Below are positions 43,011 through 54,062 of a stretch of 64,000 nucleotides of DNA, piece by piece; position 1 is the stretch's first letter, and every line of letters begins with the position of its first letter. The notes under the pieces are model-generated. The model made no database searches. It saw only the letters and a list, made by a program, of their open reading frames with translations, and was not told where the DNA came from. Source of the stretch: Ligustrum vulgare (taxonomy: Eukaryota > Streptophyta > Magnoliopsida > Lamiales > Oleaceae). Location of the stretch: NCBI GenBank assembly GCA_963555705.1, contig OY743184.1, positions 30,514,614 to 30,578,613 of the forward strand. The letters run 5' to 3'. The translations under genes were made by a program, and so were the position numbers.

Positions 43011-45183
43011 TGTAGCGATCGAGAATTTTTCAGTTGATTATAAAATAAATATTTAATTTCTCAAAAATGTGTCGCTATAATTTCACCTTCTTTTTTTTTT
43101 TTAAATTGAAACGTGTTCGTCTAGCCATGTTGATTATTTCAAGCCAATAAAATATAATCTGAATCCAATTTCATAATTTTAAATATTGTCCAAGTCCAAA
43201 TTTATTTAAGCTCCAGAATTATTATCTATTTTAAATACGAATTATTTGTAAGTCTAAAGTTTCAAAGTCCAATTTTAATATTATCCAAATTTATTGTTAA
43301 TCCAAGTCTTATCATTTTAATAATTATTTTTAAAGGTATTCTGCTCGCACTCGATTTCTTGTGTTCAAAGTTTCACAATCATATTCTAAATCAAACGTTT
43401 CCATATTTCAATATTCTATTCCAACTATAACACCTCCCATACCAATCTATATATACACACATATTCTCCCAGTCCAATTCACAAACAAAGTCACCATCAA
43501 CATCCAATCTGCCTAGTTCACCAACCACGGCAACCTCCAAACCCGTCCATAACCGGCTGCCTCAATCAAACCTCCATCATCCACGTCAAACCACAACTTA
43601 TACAATGTGCAAACTTCACACACACGAGCTCAACCACCACATCCAGACCCGAAACCAAAAAACCCAAAGAAATAAATTAACCCAAGATACTTACCTCCAA
43701 CCGCCGGGAATTTAGACCAGATTTTCACCGGAAAATCACATCTTTGAGCCTTGGTGTATCTTCGGTTTCGCACTACAAAACCCATCAAAACCCAAATTTC
43801 CAACCTTACTCACACTCACACCCGCATCGCCGCCCCTCGACAGCGGTATCACCGCCGGGTCGCTACCTAGCGATGTGAACGGCGCTAAGCTGTTGCCAGC
43901 GCTCTCCTCCCTTTCTCTGTATACTGAAAGTGGAGGAGAAAGAAAAAGTTTATATTTTAAAACTTTGATATTTTTTTTATAATTACCCTTTTAGTGCTTA
44001 GAGTTTCAGAAATCATTTAATTTAGTCCCTTCAATTTAAAATAAGCTATTTCAATCCTTTTGGTTTTTTTTTAAAAATCACTCATCTAGTTCCCTATTGT
44101 TTTAAAATGTTTAATTCAGCCCCTGCATATTTTTTTAAAATGCTTCTAGTTAGTCCTCTCAGTTTAAAAATGTTTAGTAAGCCTCTATTGAGTTTTGAAA
44201 TATTTTAATTCAGCCCCAACAGTTTTGAAAAATAAATAATGTTAGTCCCCAAAATTTCTAAAGTCATGAGTCAGCCCAAAAGTTTTCAAAATCATCTATT
44301 TTGGTCCCCAAGTCTTTTAAAATCCCAACTATGTTTGATTTTCAATTTAAACCCTAAACATTTATTCTTCTTTTAAAAACTCTTTTGTTTTAAAATCTTC
44401 GAATTCCAAAATACACTTATTTTATATATTGGCTAGACGATGCATTTGGACGTTTAGAAGATTGACGTTTTTCCCACTCATCAAACTCGAGAAATAAGGT
44501 AGACTTGCCACCACTAATTAGTTTAGATTATAATTGCATGTGTTATGTGAATTTTACGTGATTTAAATGCTTTGATGCATGAGAAGAGAATATCTCTTAT
44601 GAGATAAAAATCAGAATGTGGTTTTGCATAATTTAAATGCTTTAATGCATGAGAAATTGATGTGCTTATGCATAACTTAAATGCTTAAATGCATGAGACG
44701 AGACTACTCACACCCTATGATTCTTAAAGAGCCTATGATTATAATGATGTGATCACCGTATTAGTTGCATAATTATGTGTTCAATTATTCTGTAAATTAA
44801 TTATTGACGATGAGTCTGCTAAGTATTTCTTTCAAAATGCTCATTTCATTTTTAAAAGCTTTTACAAATATCGGAGATTGAGGCGAGGGATGGACGTGGT
44901 GGCAATAATAATTAAATATTAGAAAATTTATTTTATTCATGTTCAATTTTTGAATGCTAGCAAATTTTATATCTATATTAAATGATTTCTTATTTTGAAA
45001 AAATGAGCGATTTCAATTGTTATTCTAAGAAATTCTAAATTATTAAATTTTATTTACTTTTTAGTTTATTTAAATGTTGCAAAGCATGAAAACTTTTATT
45101 ATTTTTCCGCTAAAATCGTTATTTTAGAAGTTAGACGAGACGATGACGTGATGAACCGAGTATTTAGAACTCGAGGCGTTACA
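43011..45183 (+). repeat. Solo LTR of gypsy type with CAAGT target duplication
   Basis: A 2173-bp LTR from TGTAGCGATC to CTCGAGGCGTTACA, flanked by identical CAAGT at 43006-43010 and 45184-45188. No internal region, PBS or purine tract is present, so it arose by LTR-LTR recombination. It contains C-rich sequence at 43500-43900 and a run of degenerate T-rich repeats (about 43980-44340) of the form 'ttagtcccc...agttttgaaa'. Confidence 0.9.
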
Positions 45184-45601
45184 CAAGTAATCAGAGGCAA
45201 TTTACTAAGTCAAAAAGGGATATAATATACCACATAGATTCAAAATAGACACTAAGCAGTATAGTAATCAAGATGATCACAATCCACGGAGAACAATTAC
45301 ACTAAGAAATAATCACTAAGAATCTGAATCACTAATAAAAATGTTCTTCAGTATATCCCTTAACCTAATTTGGGTCAGCCCTAAACTCCCTCAGATTCCC
45401 GAATTTTCAAGAAATCTCGGACAAAGGAAAGTAAAGGGATTCAAGGGAAGGCTTCAAACACAAAGAGACTTTGGAAAGAACAAAAATTTTAAAAGGAATA
45501 AAAATCAAAATATGAAGTAAGTAAAAGATATCACCTCTTTGCAAGATTAGGGTTCCTGCAGATTTTCCACGAAAATTCAATAAAGTTCCATTTGCATGCA
45601 C

Positions 45602-46236
45602 TGTAACACCCCGAATTTCCTTTAAACCCGACGCGTAATCAAACATAATCTCGTTTACATTACATGTTTGAAAACAATAAATTTAGGACAAATCGCTTTA
45701 GATTGAAATAATAACTAATTTTTTTTTATTTAACAATATATTTCAAGTGGTCTTAAAATAATAAGAAATAAATAATTTGAAGAGGTTGTAGAAAAATTCA
45801 GCAACTTATGCCATTTTTCCCGAGTAACGCAATCTGTTTGTAAAAATTATATAAAATGGCAAACGATGTCTAAAAATTATGAAATTTTATTATAGTGTCC
45901 ATAACTCATATAAATAAAACATATAAAAATTTTGTATCTTAATGACCACTTTTGAAGTACGAAATTATTTTTTAAACAGGCTGATCATTGTTTCCGAAAC
46001 TTCCCTGTCGCAGTTTACAAAAAAAATCATAATAAATTTTAAGGGACTCTAAATGATCTGTTTTAAATTCCATATGATAGATAACACATAAATGGTCACT
46101 TTCTATCTTGAAATATTCAGAAATTGTAATTATACAACCTGCAGTAAATTTTCAAAGTGCAACTCAAAATCTAAAATTTTCCAGACAGCAATCAAAGTAT
46201 ACAGTTTTCCAAATGTGATATTTAATTGATCAAGAA
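45602..46236 (+). repeat. Tekay-like LTR 5' fragment
   Basis: It starts TGTAACACCCCGAATTTCC, the style of Tekay/Del LTR starts, and is cut at the junction with the antisense ORF. No ORF and no LTR end. How it came to sit between the copia element and the ORF is unclear. Confidence 0.5.
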
Positions 46237-47874
46237 TTACATTTGTTCAAGAACTTTTGAGTCTTTAAAAAGTATTGCAAGGAGAAGCTCCTCTACAAGT
46301 TTTGCGTTTTCCTCCCGGGTAAGGTCTCGATCTTGGGTCATCAATCCCAGGTCAGACTCCACGCGAGCCAGTTTTTCCTCTGCAGCCCGAGCCTTGGTTG
46401 CCTCATATTGGACGGAGTGAAGAAGCTGGCTCGAGGTCTCCCCATGCTTGACACCCTGATTAATGAGGCCTCGACCAATGCTAGCAAGCTGCAGGTCAAG
46501 ACAAAAACTTCAATAATAATCAAAGAAAATCAATGTCCGGGACGTAAGGAGGAATCGTACCTTCACCGCTGTATTCAGGAAGTGGTCTATTCCGTTCTCA
46601 ATAGACACTTCCTTGGTGTACTTCTCCAGAAGGCCTGGATGAAGACTTTCCTCCAACTTGGCCCTAAGGTCGGCCAAAGTGGGCCCTTCAAGAGCCACCT
46701 CAGGTGTCGGAGACACATGCCTAGGGTGATCACGAGGAGATGGGCGGTGTGTTTCTCTACCACTTTGAAGGGGGACCTCTCCACCCCTTCTCGAGCTCTC
46801 TCCTACCCCGGAGGTATCTTTTCGGGGCCTCTTCTGATAACGGCGCCTCACGACACCATCATCCTTCATTTTTTGGGCAGCAGCCCGGGCCCTCTCCTCA
46901 GCCGCTTTCTTTAGTCTATCACCATCAAAAGCCATCCCTGCCAAAAATTAAAAGAGGAGGATGAGCAGTGAAACAGACATTGAGAGTTGTAAAAATTCCA
47001 AAATAAAAATATTTACTTAATTTACAAGGCCGAGAACTACCGGGCTGTAGATCGAGACCAGCCTGGCCCAAAATTTCATTAGCGGTCAGGTCAGAAGCCT
47101 CCTCGAACAACAAGCCAAAATTACACACCCTAATGACGTTGAAAAGAAGGTTGGCCATCTCCTCCTCGATTTTATTCCCCAACCTATTAAAACTATCTAT
47201 ATCAGGTCTTCTAAAGGTTGACAAAAAAAGGTTTTCCCCAGCCCGGGGCTTTACAAAGAAAAACCTTTCCTTCCAGTATTTTATTGAAGAAGGAACCCAG
47301 GGAACTTCAAAACGTCCCTTCCCACTTAAATAGACGAAGCAATTGCATCGGGGCAAGTACTTCAAATCCAAGAGACACTTGCACAAGTCAACAGTGAGTT
47401 CTATTCCTAGACTCCTACACAAAACAAGGAAATACACAAGAATCCTCCACCCATTAGGTGCGAGTTGGCCCGTGACGATGCTAGCAGTAAGAAGAAAGTC
47501 AATGAAAAAGTGGTGTAATGGAAACCTAAGCCCGGCCACGAGGGACTCGTGAAATACTACCATTTCCCCCTCCCGGAAGTGGTAAGAAACGTCATCTGCC
47601 TTAGGAGTTCGGGCTATGTATTCCTCGGAAAGCCTGAACTTCCTCATATCAGCCTCAACCATATGTTCCTCCATCTTACTATTAAAGGCCGAGAGCTCCG
47701 GTCTTCCTCACTAGTCCCTCTATCTAGGTCAGCATCGTCCTCGATCCCTTCCTCACCGCCCGACTCCTCATCATGGGAAGGTGGGGGCTGATAAAAGCCT
47801 ATGGGCTCAACCTCTAGAGGTTCATCCAGATTCTCAACTTCCCTAAGGTCTGTGATGTTCACTTGTCTGGCCAT
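46237..47874 (-). pseudogene. Antisense ORF of the inner Tat element (gypsy-type transposon domain)
   Basis: On the - strand the ORF starts MARQVNITDLREVENL (ATG 47874), has an acidic linker, shifts frame near 47672, then enters the conserved core: MEEHMVEADMRKFRLSEEY, MVVFHESLVAGLRFPLHHFF, NGWRILVYFLVLCRSLGIE and VPSSIKYWKERFFFVK. I recognise this as the plant 'putative gypsy-type transposon' domain. Two GT-AG introns are plausible: donor after CGGCCTT near 47030 with acceptor TTGGCAG near 46936, and donor GTACGA near 46560 with acceptor CTGCAG near 46490. A coiled coil (EEKLARVESDLGLMTQDRD) follows and the frame ends at 46237, where foreign LTR sequence begins. Role of the protein is unknown. 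Confidence 0.75.
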
Positions 47875-48141
47875 TTTTCTAACAATAAGTTACGAGATTT
47901 AAAAAGGTCGGGTGTGGCCGAGCTTACCTAAAAGGAAATGTTGTTGGTAAATGAGATCGTGCTAGATCGCTCGAGGAGTTCTCTGGTTCTCACAAAATCA
48001 CAAAGTAAAAAGACTGAGAGGATAGGGACCACATATATATAGTCAAAAATAGGCGGGAAAATTTTCAAACCACCGCCTTTTACTTTTGACACGTGGTGGT
48101 CATCTACTCTCACGCTATTAATTATGCAACACATTTATTAA

Positions 48142-48192
<51 letters not shown>

Positions 48193-48268
48193 CAGTTGAC
48201 AACAGGCATCATTAATGAAGATAATAGCATCAGAAGTTAATTGCATTCAGGCATCAATCGCCTATCCC
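47875..48268 (-). promoter_or_regulatory. Presumed promoter/leader of the antisense ORF
   Basis: On the - strand a TATA-like CTATATATATG occurs near 48034-48044, upstream of a leader to the ATG at 47874. An (AAT)n microsatellite spans 48141-48192. Confidence 0.4.
48141..48192. repeat. (AAT)n microsatellite
   Basis: About 17 uninterrupted AAT units. Confidence 0.95.
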
Positions 48269-48991
48269 TGATGCACGGGAGCCAATGATAGGGCTATTTT
48301 TCAGGGATTATCAGTATGGACCTATGAAAGGAATACACCGGGTCAGCCCATCTCGATAACATGGTCGGCCTTATATCCCGACCAAATCCGATCTTGGCCC
48401 ATTAACTTATCGTCTACAAGTTTTCTCAGACCGGGGTGCATGCCCGACCTTATGACCATCACAGATCGAAAATGCCCGACCTAATCAAGTCCTGCATCCA
48501 TAGTGGAAAACATGCACGGCCTAGCCCGACCATTTCGCTCCACAATGCTCGGTACAAGCGAGATTCCAGATATTCATCGTTTATGGGCTTTATCAATGGG
48601 CCACCTTCTTGGGCCCTCGAAATAAAACATAACCTATAAGGAATCGTCCTAAAAAAGAGGAAGTACAATTCTTATAAGATTAGAACTCCTCCTAAAAGGT
48701 AAGTTTATAGCAAAATGACTCCTTCCTTAAATAAAGGAAATTATGAGCTTTTTCAGTCCTATAAATAATGCTCCTTTGATTACATATATTCATCCATTAT
48801 TCTTTATGTTTTCCAGTAAAATATTTTCTCTCTACCTTTTTCCAGAAAACTAATTCTCACGCCGGAGGGGAGACGGGGAGAATCCTCCTCGCCTTTTTTG
48901 CAGGTCATACAAGGCGAGTTCATTGATCTTTTTCAGCAATCAAGTATCATCAGATCCTGCCACGTTAAGGTTAGGATTTTTGATAGCATCA
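48269..48991 (+). repeat. 3' LTR of the inner Tat-like element
   Basis: The right end GATAGCATCA (48991) is fixed by homology to the 5' stub and by resumption of the Tekay LTR. The left end is tentative (TGATGCACGGGAGCC at about 48269). A TATA-like CTATAAATAATG is near 48759. Confidence 0.6.
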
Positions 48992-50707
48992 GTTAATATT
49001 TTCAGACTTTCGAAATTTATGAAATTTGTAGTTTAAATTAACTGTTCTAGTAAAGTTGAATAAATGGTGATTTCCAAGTTTCCAAATAGTTAGAATGCTT
49101 ATTGGAATTGTCTCTGTAAAATTTAAGTTGTGATGAATATTCCATAACTTTGACCCCTTTGTGTAATTTGATAAGTTAGATTTCAAATTTTTGCCATTTA
49201 AGTTAATCTCTTCTTCCTAATGTAGTATGATCTGTGTTTGACATAGTTTAAGATCCCATTTGGTTTGAATTGTTAGTCACATGAAAGTCTCAACCTCATT
49301 TAGAAGTGTTAAATATGATTTTTGAACTGAATACATATTTTATTAACGAATGGAAATAATCAGGAGAATTGGTACATTGACGTTACGGGCATCTGAGACT
49401 CTTCCTCTTGCAAGTCAAGATAACGGTAAATATTAAAGACGTCAAGTAAGTAAACTTCCCCTATTTTCATAGAAGTTAAATGTAAATGTGGAATGTGTAA
49501 ATTATTGTTTGCAACTTACTTGTTTTGATGAATTTCATTTACTTTATGAAAGTATATGTTATTATGAAGAATGTTTAAGCATGTACATTATCATGTCATT
49601 GCATCATCAAGCATGCATTGGCATCGAAATTGGGGAAGTCATGTTTTTAAATGAAAGAAATGTGTCAAGGTACAAGTTTGTTCAAAATTTATGTATCCTA
49701 AGTTTTTAAGAAAGAATGGGTGTACTTCTAGTTCATGAAAGATGAGAGTGGGAAATGGGGCACGGGGGACCGGCGTACCCGAATTAAGTTGCTTTGCGAC
49801 GGAATGTTCAACCGCTTTACGGTGGACTGTTAAACTGCTTTGCGGTGGGAATGTGAATGTTAAACCGCTTTGCGGTGGAAATGTGAATGTTAATCTGGTT
49901 CCAAATAAGAATTGCCCACTGTTATCTAATTGACTAGAAGATATACCAGGTGAGCTCACGATGGAAATGTTAAGTAAAAGTTTTGAAATGTCAAGTGAAT
50001 GTTTTGAAATGTTAAGTGAAAATCTGAAAAGTTTTGAAAGTTCTGGAAAGTAAAGAAAAAGGGGATACATATTTCGAAATGTTTAAAGCATATCATGTCG
50101 TGAGCGTGCATCACGTGCATAAAGTTTACTTACTGAGCTTTAGCTCACCCCAATCCCTCCCCCATATTTCAGGTGATGAAAGTCAGATGATTAGAGGAGA
50201 GCACTGGGCGACAGACTCAGGCAGTACCCGACTTGAATTATTTAAAATTGAATTTAATGATTTAATTTAAGTTTTCATTGGTTAATTCTTTCTTCGTTTA
50301 TTCCTTAAACTATTCGTCTAAATTTAACTTTAAGTTATTATATTTCTAGTATCATTTATATCAGCACTTATTTCACTTAATTAAAATTTATCGATATAGA
50401 AATTTTTGTATCGAGGAGTTTGGGATTGAGTTTGGATAAATGTGGTGATGTAGGAGTTAATATTGAATTGTGATTGGATGTTGAATGTGGTTGAATTTTG
50501 ATTGATGTTTTAAATTGTTAGGTTGGGTATGATGTCCCTCTACATGTTGGTTAAGTCCAAGTTATAGAGGAGACTTTGCCGAAATTTCTATAGATTGGTG
50601 TAATAGAAAAACGATATTTTTAATATTTTTAAATGATTTATTTCCACATAAAATGTGAATGGGAGTTAACACGCCTAGTTTTAAGCATTTAAAATTGGGG
50701 TGTTACA
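48992..50707 (+). repeat. 3' LTR of the Tekay-like element, right part
   Basis: Resumes after the inner Tat element and ends GGGGTGTTACA. The last 651 bp duplicate 30521-31171. It includes a short repeat around 49795-49890 (AACCGCTTTGCGGTGG three times). With the left part the LTR totals about 2.7 kb. Confidence 0.75.
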
Positions 50708-51234
50708 TGCTCTATGGTAACGCCTCGAACAGGTGATGGGACAACGGATGGTGTCGGAGATGTGTGACTTTCTCCAGTTGACTGGAGCTTGAGGAGACAT
50801 TGCCTTTATCGAAGATGTGACAGGCGCCCATCCCCTACCAAACGTAGCAATGATTATGGCAAGAAAGTTGGTTTTCCTCTCCAACAGTTAGGGTAAATAC
50901 ACGTGTAAAGTCTACCACGCGTCACCATCCAAAACCATAACTTCTCCTATAAATAGAACACTCTCACCTCCAAATAGGCGATTAGCAATCCCATACTCTT
51001 AACTAAATATTTTACTCTCACTCCATTTTCTCTCTTTTACACACTTATATTTCCTGCACCCAATTTATATTCGCTTGAAATGAGCACTGACTTCGGCATT
51101 AGAGTGCAAACTGGAGCCATCTCGGCCCCCTTTGCAAACTGATTGTTTGTCACAGTGCGTAGGAGATCCACGTGTTCAAGAGGGAGGAGCTGAGACGTGT
51201 TAGTCCAAGGTTCAGCTGGATTTTGTGGTCAACA
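50708..51234 (+). repeat. 3' LTR (last 528 bp) of the outer Tat-like element
   Basis: Starts at TGCTCTATGGTAACGCC, equal to position 24960 of the 5' LTR, and ends GTGGTCAACA, followed by the GTATC duplication. Small AACG/ACGC changes separate it from the 5' copy. Confidence 0.88.
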
Positions 51235-51239
51235 GTATC

Positions 51240-51355
51240 AAATGTTGGTATATTTTTAATCTCATTAGCGTGTATATATACTACTGAGTATTTCTTCGAA
51301 ATGCTCATTTAGAAACTTTACAGATTGAAGGAACATGGCGTGATGACAGGAAGTA
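51240..51355 (+). repeat. Right continuation of the TGTAGCGACC-type LTR
   Basis: After the GTATC duplication, sequence such as TGAGTATTTCTTCGAAATGC parallels 44815-44840 of the intact LTR. It ends indistinctly where Athila-like LTR sequence begins. Confidence 0.5.
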
Positions 51356-51683
51356 GTAAATGAAATTTAAGTTTTTATGTATTTATAAGTAGATGATGGT
51401 GAAGTGAAATCATGAATCCCAATACATTCATCATCCAAGTTCCTTTCATTTTTATGTTTCTATATTTTGTTTACTTTTGTCAATTCTAAGAGTAGATAAT
51501 AATTAATTAATATCAAATCATATCACTTGTTTTATCCAACAATTCAACCGGCACTGTAGTGGATAATTCAATTACGAATGAATCATTCTTCATGGGATTG
51601 CCAACCCGAACTCTTTAGTCCATTTTATTACTTGGACGAGACATGTGTGCTTGCAGTACACACTCTTTTCAGCGAACACTAAT
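51356..51683 (+). repeat. End fragment of an Athila-like LTR, + orientation
   Basis: It parallels 17600-17867 (CATGAATCCCAA, a GGGATNGNCAACCCG motif, TACACAC/TATACAC, end CAGCGAACA). No PBS follows; the next base begins a reversed LTR fragment. Confidence 0.7.
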
Positions 51684-52935
51684 CAATTGTTTTAACCTTC
51701 TAAATCTCTATGTAGAATAAAAACCAATTAAAAGCATTAAATCTTCGTGAAAATAACTAGAGCATTTGTCACTTGTTCTAAAATGTACAATACTTTCAAT
51801 GGTCATACACATTACAAATCATATATTTGGTGATCAAGCAAACATATGGAATAAGCTTAATAACAAACACACATGAATAATTAGTTCAAAATCAATAAGC
51901 AAATATCAAAATTAATTAAACTAGGTTAAGTTACATCAATCATCGTAACTTAATACAAATTTAACTCGTAATGTGAAAACGAAAGAAAATACAAAGGTTG
52001 AAAAAATAAATTACCAAACCAATAAAATCAAAGAGAAAAAGGAGGAGGATATTCTTCCATCTGAGCTCTTCAACTTTTCTTCGTTTTCTTCACTCGATTG
52101 ATCTCCAAAACTTCTCCATCAAAAAACAAAAAGAAAATAATAAAAAGAAATGAGGCAAAGTGAAAGAGAGAAAAATACAATAAAATCTAACCCTAAAAAT
52201 GTTTTTGAAAGGGGTATTTATGGTGTATGAGTTTTCCCTAAAAAAAAGTTCGAGAAAAGTCCCAAAAATGCCCTTAAAAACCAGACCCAATAGACCCTAA
52301 GAAAAAAGAGTTAAAACAAAACTCAAAATCGGACTCGTCTGAAAATTGATCTAATTGCATGGGCCAACTAGTAGCGATCGCACATGCCAGTTCATGTGCT
52401 CTCGGGGGTGCATAAGGTGAGGTCTTGCAATTGCATGGGTTGTGAACCATGCAATCGCATTGTTCAACCCATCGATCCAAGTCTGTGAATTTTGTAGTCA
52501 ATTCCTTCATCTTTTGATCTTGTTCAATTTACTCCCCACATCTTGACTCTTATTACAAAGTACACCTGAAATATTTGAAATGTAGGTCCTTGTTTTTCTG
52601 GAATGTTGCATTTCACTACCCATACTTTTGATTTCTTTCAATTAGACCCGGCATCAAAATTGGTCTTAAACTTTGCTGAATCCTCTTCATTCTTTTCAGC
52701 ATGACGCTTGTATTGCTCTCCCACAACCCCGTTTTCGATTAAACGGAAGAAATCTGAGTGAATGGAAAGGAAAAAACACATCATGAATTCCACTTTCGAT
52801 TTACAGCGACATGCTCTAAAAATAAGGTTGTACCTAAATGTATAAAATAAACACATTTATGAGTAGAAATTTACTCATTTTCTCGATCAAAATATTATTT
52901 TAAAAGCCAAAATAAGTTGCAAAGCACACTTATCA
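51684..52935 (-). repeat. Athila-like LTR fragment, - orientation
   Basis: Read on the - strand it begins TGATAAGTGTGC at 52935 and parallels 16345-17500. It stops at a point equal to about 17500 of the complete LTR, where the + strand fragment takes over. Contains two pairs of GC-type palindromes at 52350-52459. Confidence 0.75.
52350..52459. promoter_or_regulatory. Two pairs of GCRATCGC/GCAATTGC dyads in an Athila-like LTR
   Basis: Dyad centres lie at about 52354.5 (AATTGC), 52377.5 (GCGATCGC), 52430.5 (GCAATTGC) and 52454.5 (GCAATCGC): spacings 23, 53 and 24. They occur about 480-580 bp from the LTR start, the same place as the TTACGGCCGTAA array in the Athila-like LTR at 5096-6567. Confidence 0.6.
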
Positions 52936-53560
52936 CACCTTAAACTTGAGCTTTTTATCTTCTGGAGCAAAATTATCTACTAGTGCAATCAACCAAAATG
53001 AAATATAAATCAACAATGTTAGAGAGCTTGCAAATTATCCATGAGTGTAAAATTGAATAACCAATGCATAAATATGCTTCCAAATAATACTGCAAAAAAG
53101 AAGTTTATCTTATCAAATGTTCGATTGGTGTGCGTGTGTGTGTAGCAACTTTCAATCATCACTTAGGTCCGAAAACATTGCAGAGCGGGAAAATTTCAAA
53201 TCGGTACTTACCCATCATTAGCGGTTAATTCTTTCATTTCTTGCTCATGACATTCATTCGCCCCCTCCCCAAAGAGAATTATTTTTTCTTTCCCAAGATG
53301 CAAATCTAAAGGTTACTCTCAAACGCTCATTTCTTTTTCCACTCTAGCTTAGTTGGGATTCATCGATAATATTTACAATCCAGACATGTGATGATTCTCT
53401 TAAAATCCAAGTGCTCCAATAATCAAGCAACCGTTGAGAAATTCAAATTCACTAGTAATCTAAGCTCTCATGTCGAGTACAAATGCATGATTTCTATCTA
53501 TAAATGTGATATGTTCATGACTTCTTTACTTCATTAATGTCATATCACTTTCCACTTTAC
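52936..53560 (-). other. Internal 3' region of the antisense Athila-like element
   Basis: A purine tract on the - strand (AAGTTTAAGGTG) directly precedes the LTR start. Further right, 53150-53540 resembles 20220-20500. No ORF. Confidence 0.55.
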
Positions 53561-54062
53561 GTGCATTCTTGAATTCCACGCAATTATTCTATTAATGTCA
53601 TTACAAATTATTCAATTGGTAATTATTTGTTTTTATACTTTGACTTATTTTTGCAGTGAAAGGACTTGGACGTCATTTCGATCAAAATATACCAATTAGA
53701 ACATTTAACTTGTTTATCTACAATTTTGTGTAATTACAAACTTTATTTGCTAAGTTTGCTAATTTCTATTTAATTAAGTTATAAATGGACTAAATCACAT
53801 TAAATTAAAAATAAGAAAAAGTTTATTGGCATTACGAAATTTAATGGAAGTTTTGTGGCTAAATTTCACATTACCTAAAGTTGGGGGCTAAATTGCAAAT
53901 TTAAAAATATTAAAATTTAAAGTGATATAATTAGTTCTAGTACAATCCAATAAAATTAATTATGAAATATATCAACCTTAAACTAAAAACCTGATTTATA
54001 CAATTTCAATTAAAACAATTTTGAAAAATAAAACATGAATAAAATATTAAATATTATATATA
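53561..54062 (+). repeat. Tekay-like LTR fragment
   Basis: TTTTGCAGTGAAAGGACTTGG and the AT-rich sequence after it parallel 35060-35300 in the Tekay 3' LTR. Both ends are truncated; a Helitron follows. Confidence 0.55.

Larger units (their letters stand above)
40996..45600 (-). mobile_element. Copia-type element nested in the Tat antisense ORF
   Basis: On the - strand from right to left: a probable LTR/leader (45189-45600), gag starting near 42895, gag pre-integrase and integrase, ending in the linker before reverse transcriptase at 40996. The left LTR and reverse transcriptase are missing. A solo LTR interrupts it at 43011-45183. Confidence 0.75.
35963..48991 (+). mobile_element. Inner Tat-like gypsy element
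   Basis: A 143-bp stub of the 5' LTR (35963-36105), PBS, gag, reverse transcriptase, two RNase H domains, integrase, a 49-bp satellite, an antisense ORF and a 3' LTR ending 48991. The two LTR ends match over 143 bp with about 11 differences. Two RNase H domains, a tandem-repeat 3' region and an antisense ORF between pol and 3' LTR are features known for Tat-clade elements. It lies within the Tekay-like 3' LTR. Confidence 0.8.
30521..50707 (+). mobile_element. Tekay/Del-like Ty3/gypsy element, interrupted
   Basis: 5' LTR 30521-31171 (left end lost), PBS at 31176, decayed gag-pol to 34936, purine tract, then a 3' LTR split into 34952-35962 and 48992-50707. LTR parts 30521-31171 and 50057-50707 align without gaps over 651 bp with about 11 differences. 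The end GGGGTGTTACA and start TGTAAGACC define the LTR. Confidence 0.85.
24792..51234 (+). mobile_element. Outer Tat-like element of the nest, with GTATC target duplication
   Basis: The 5' LTR starts TGTTGAGATC at 24792 and the 3' LTR ends GTGGTCAACA at 51234. Identical GTATC occurs at 24787-24791 and 51235-51239. Gag and protease remain (25774-28656); everything after protease was replaced by CRM-like sequence, and the 3' LTR is broken by a Tekay-like element. All insertions between 28657 and 50707 lie inside this element. Confidence 0.8.

Noticed and set aside
46333..46914. Plus-strand ORF of 193 codons
   Set aside because: It is the antisense shadow of the coiled-coil part of the Tat antisense ORF, whose - strand translation matches a known domain.
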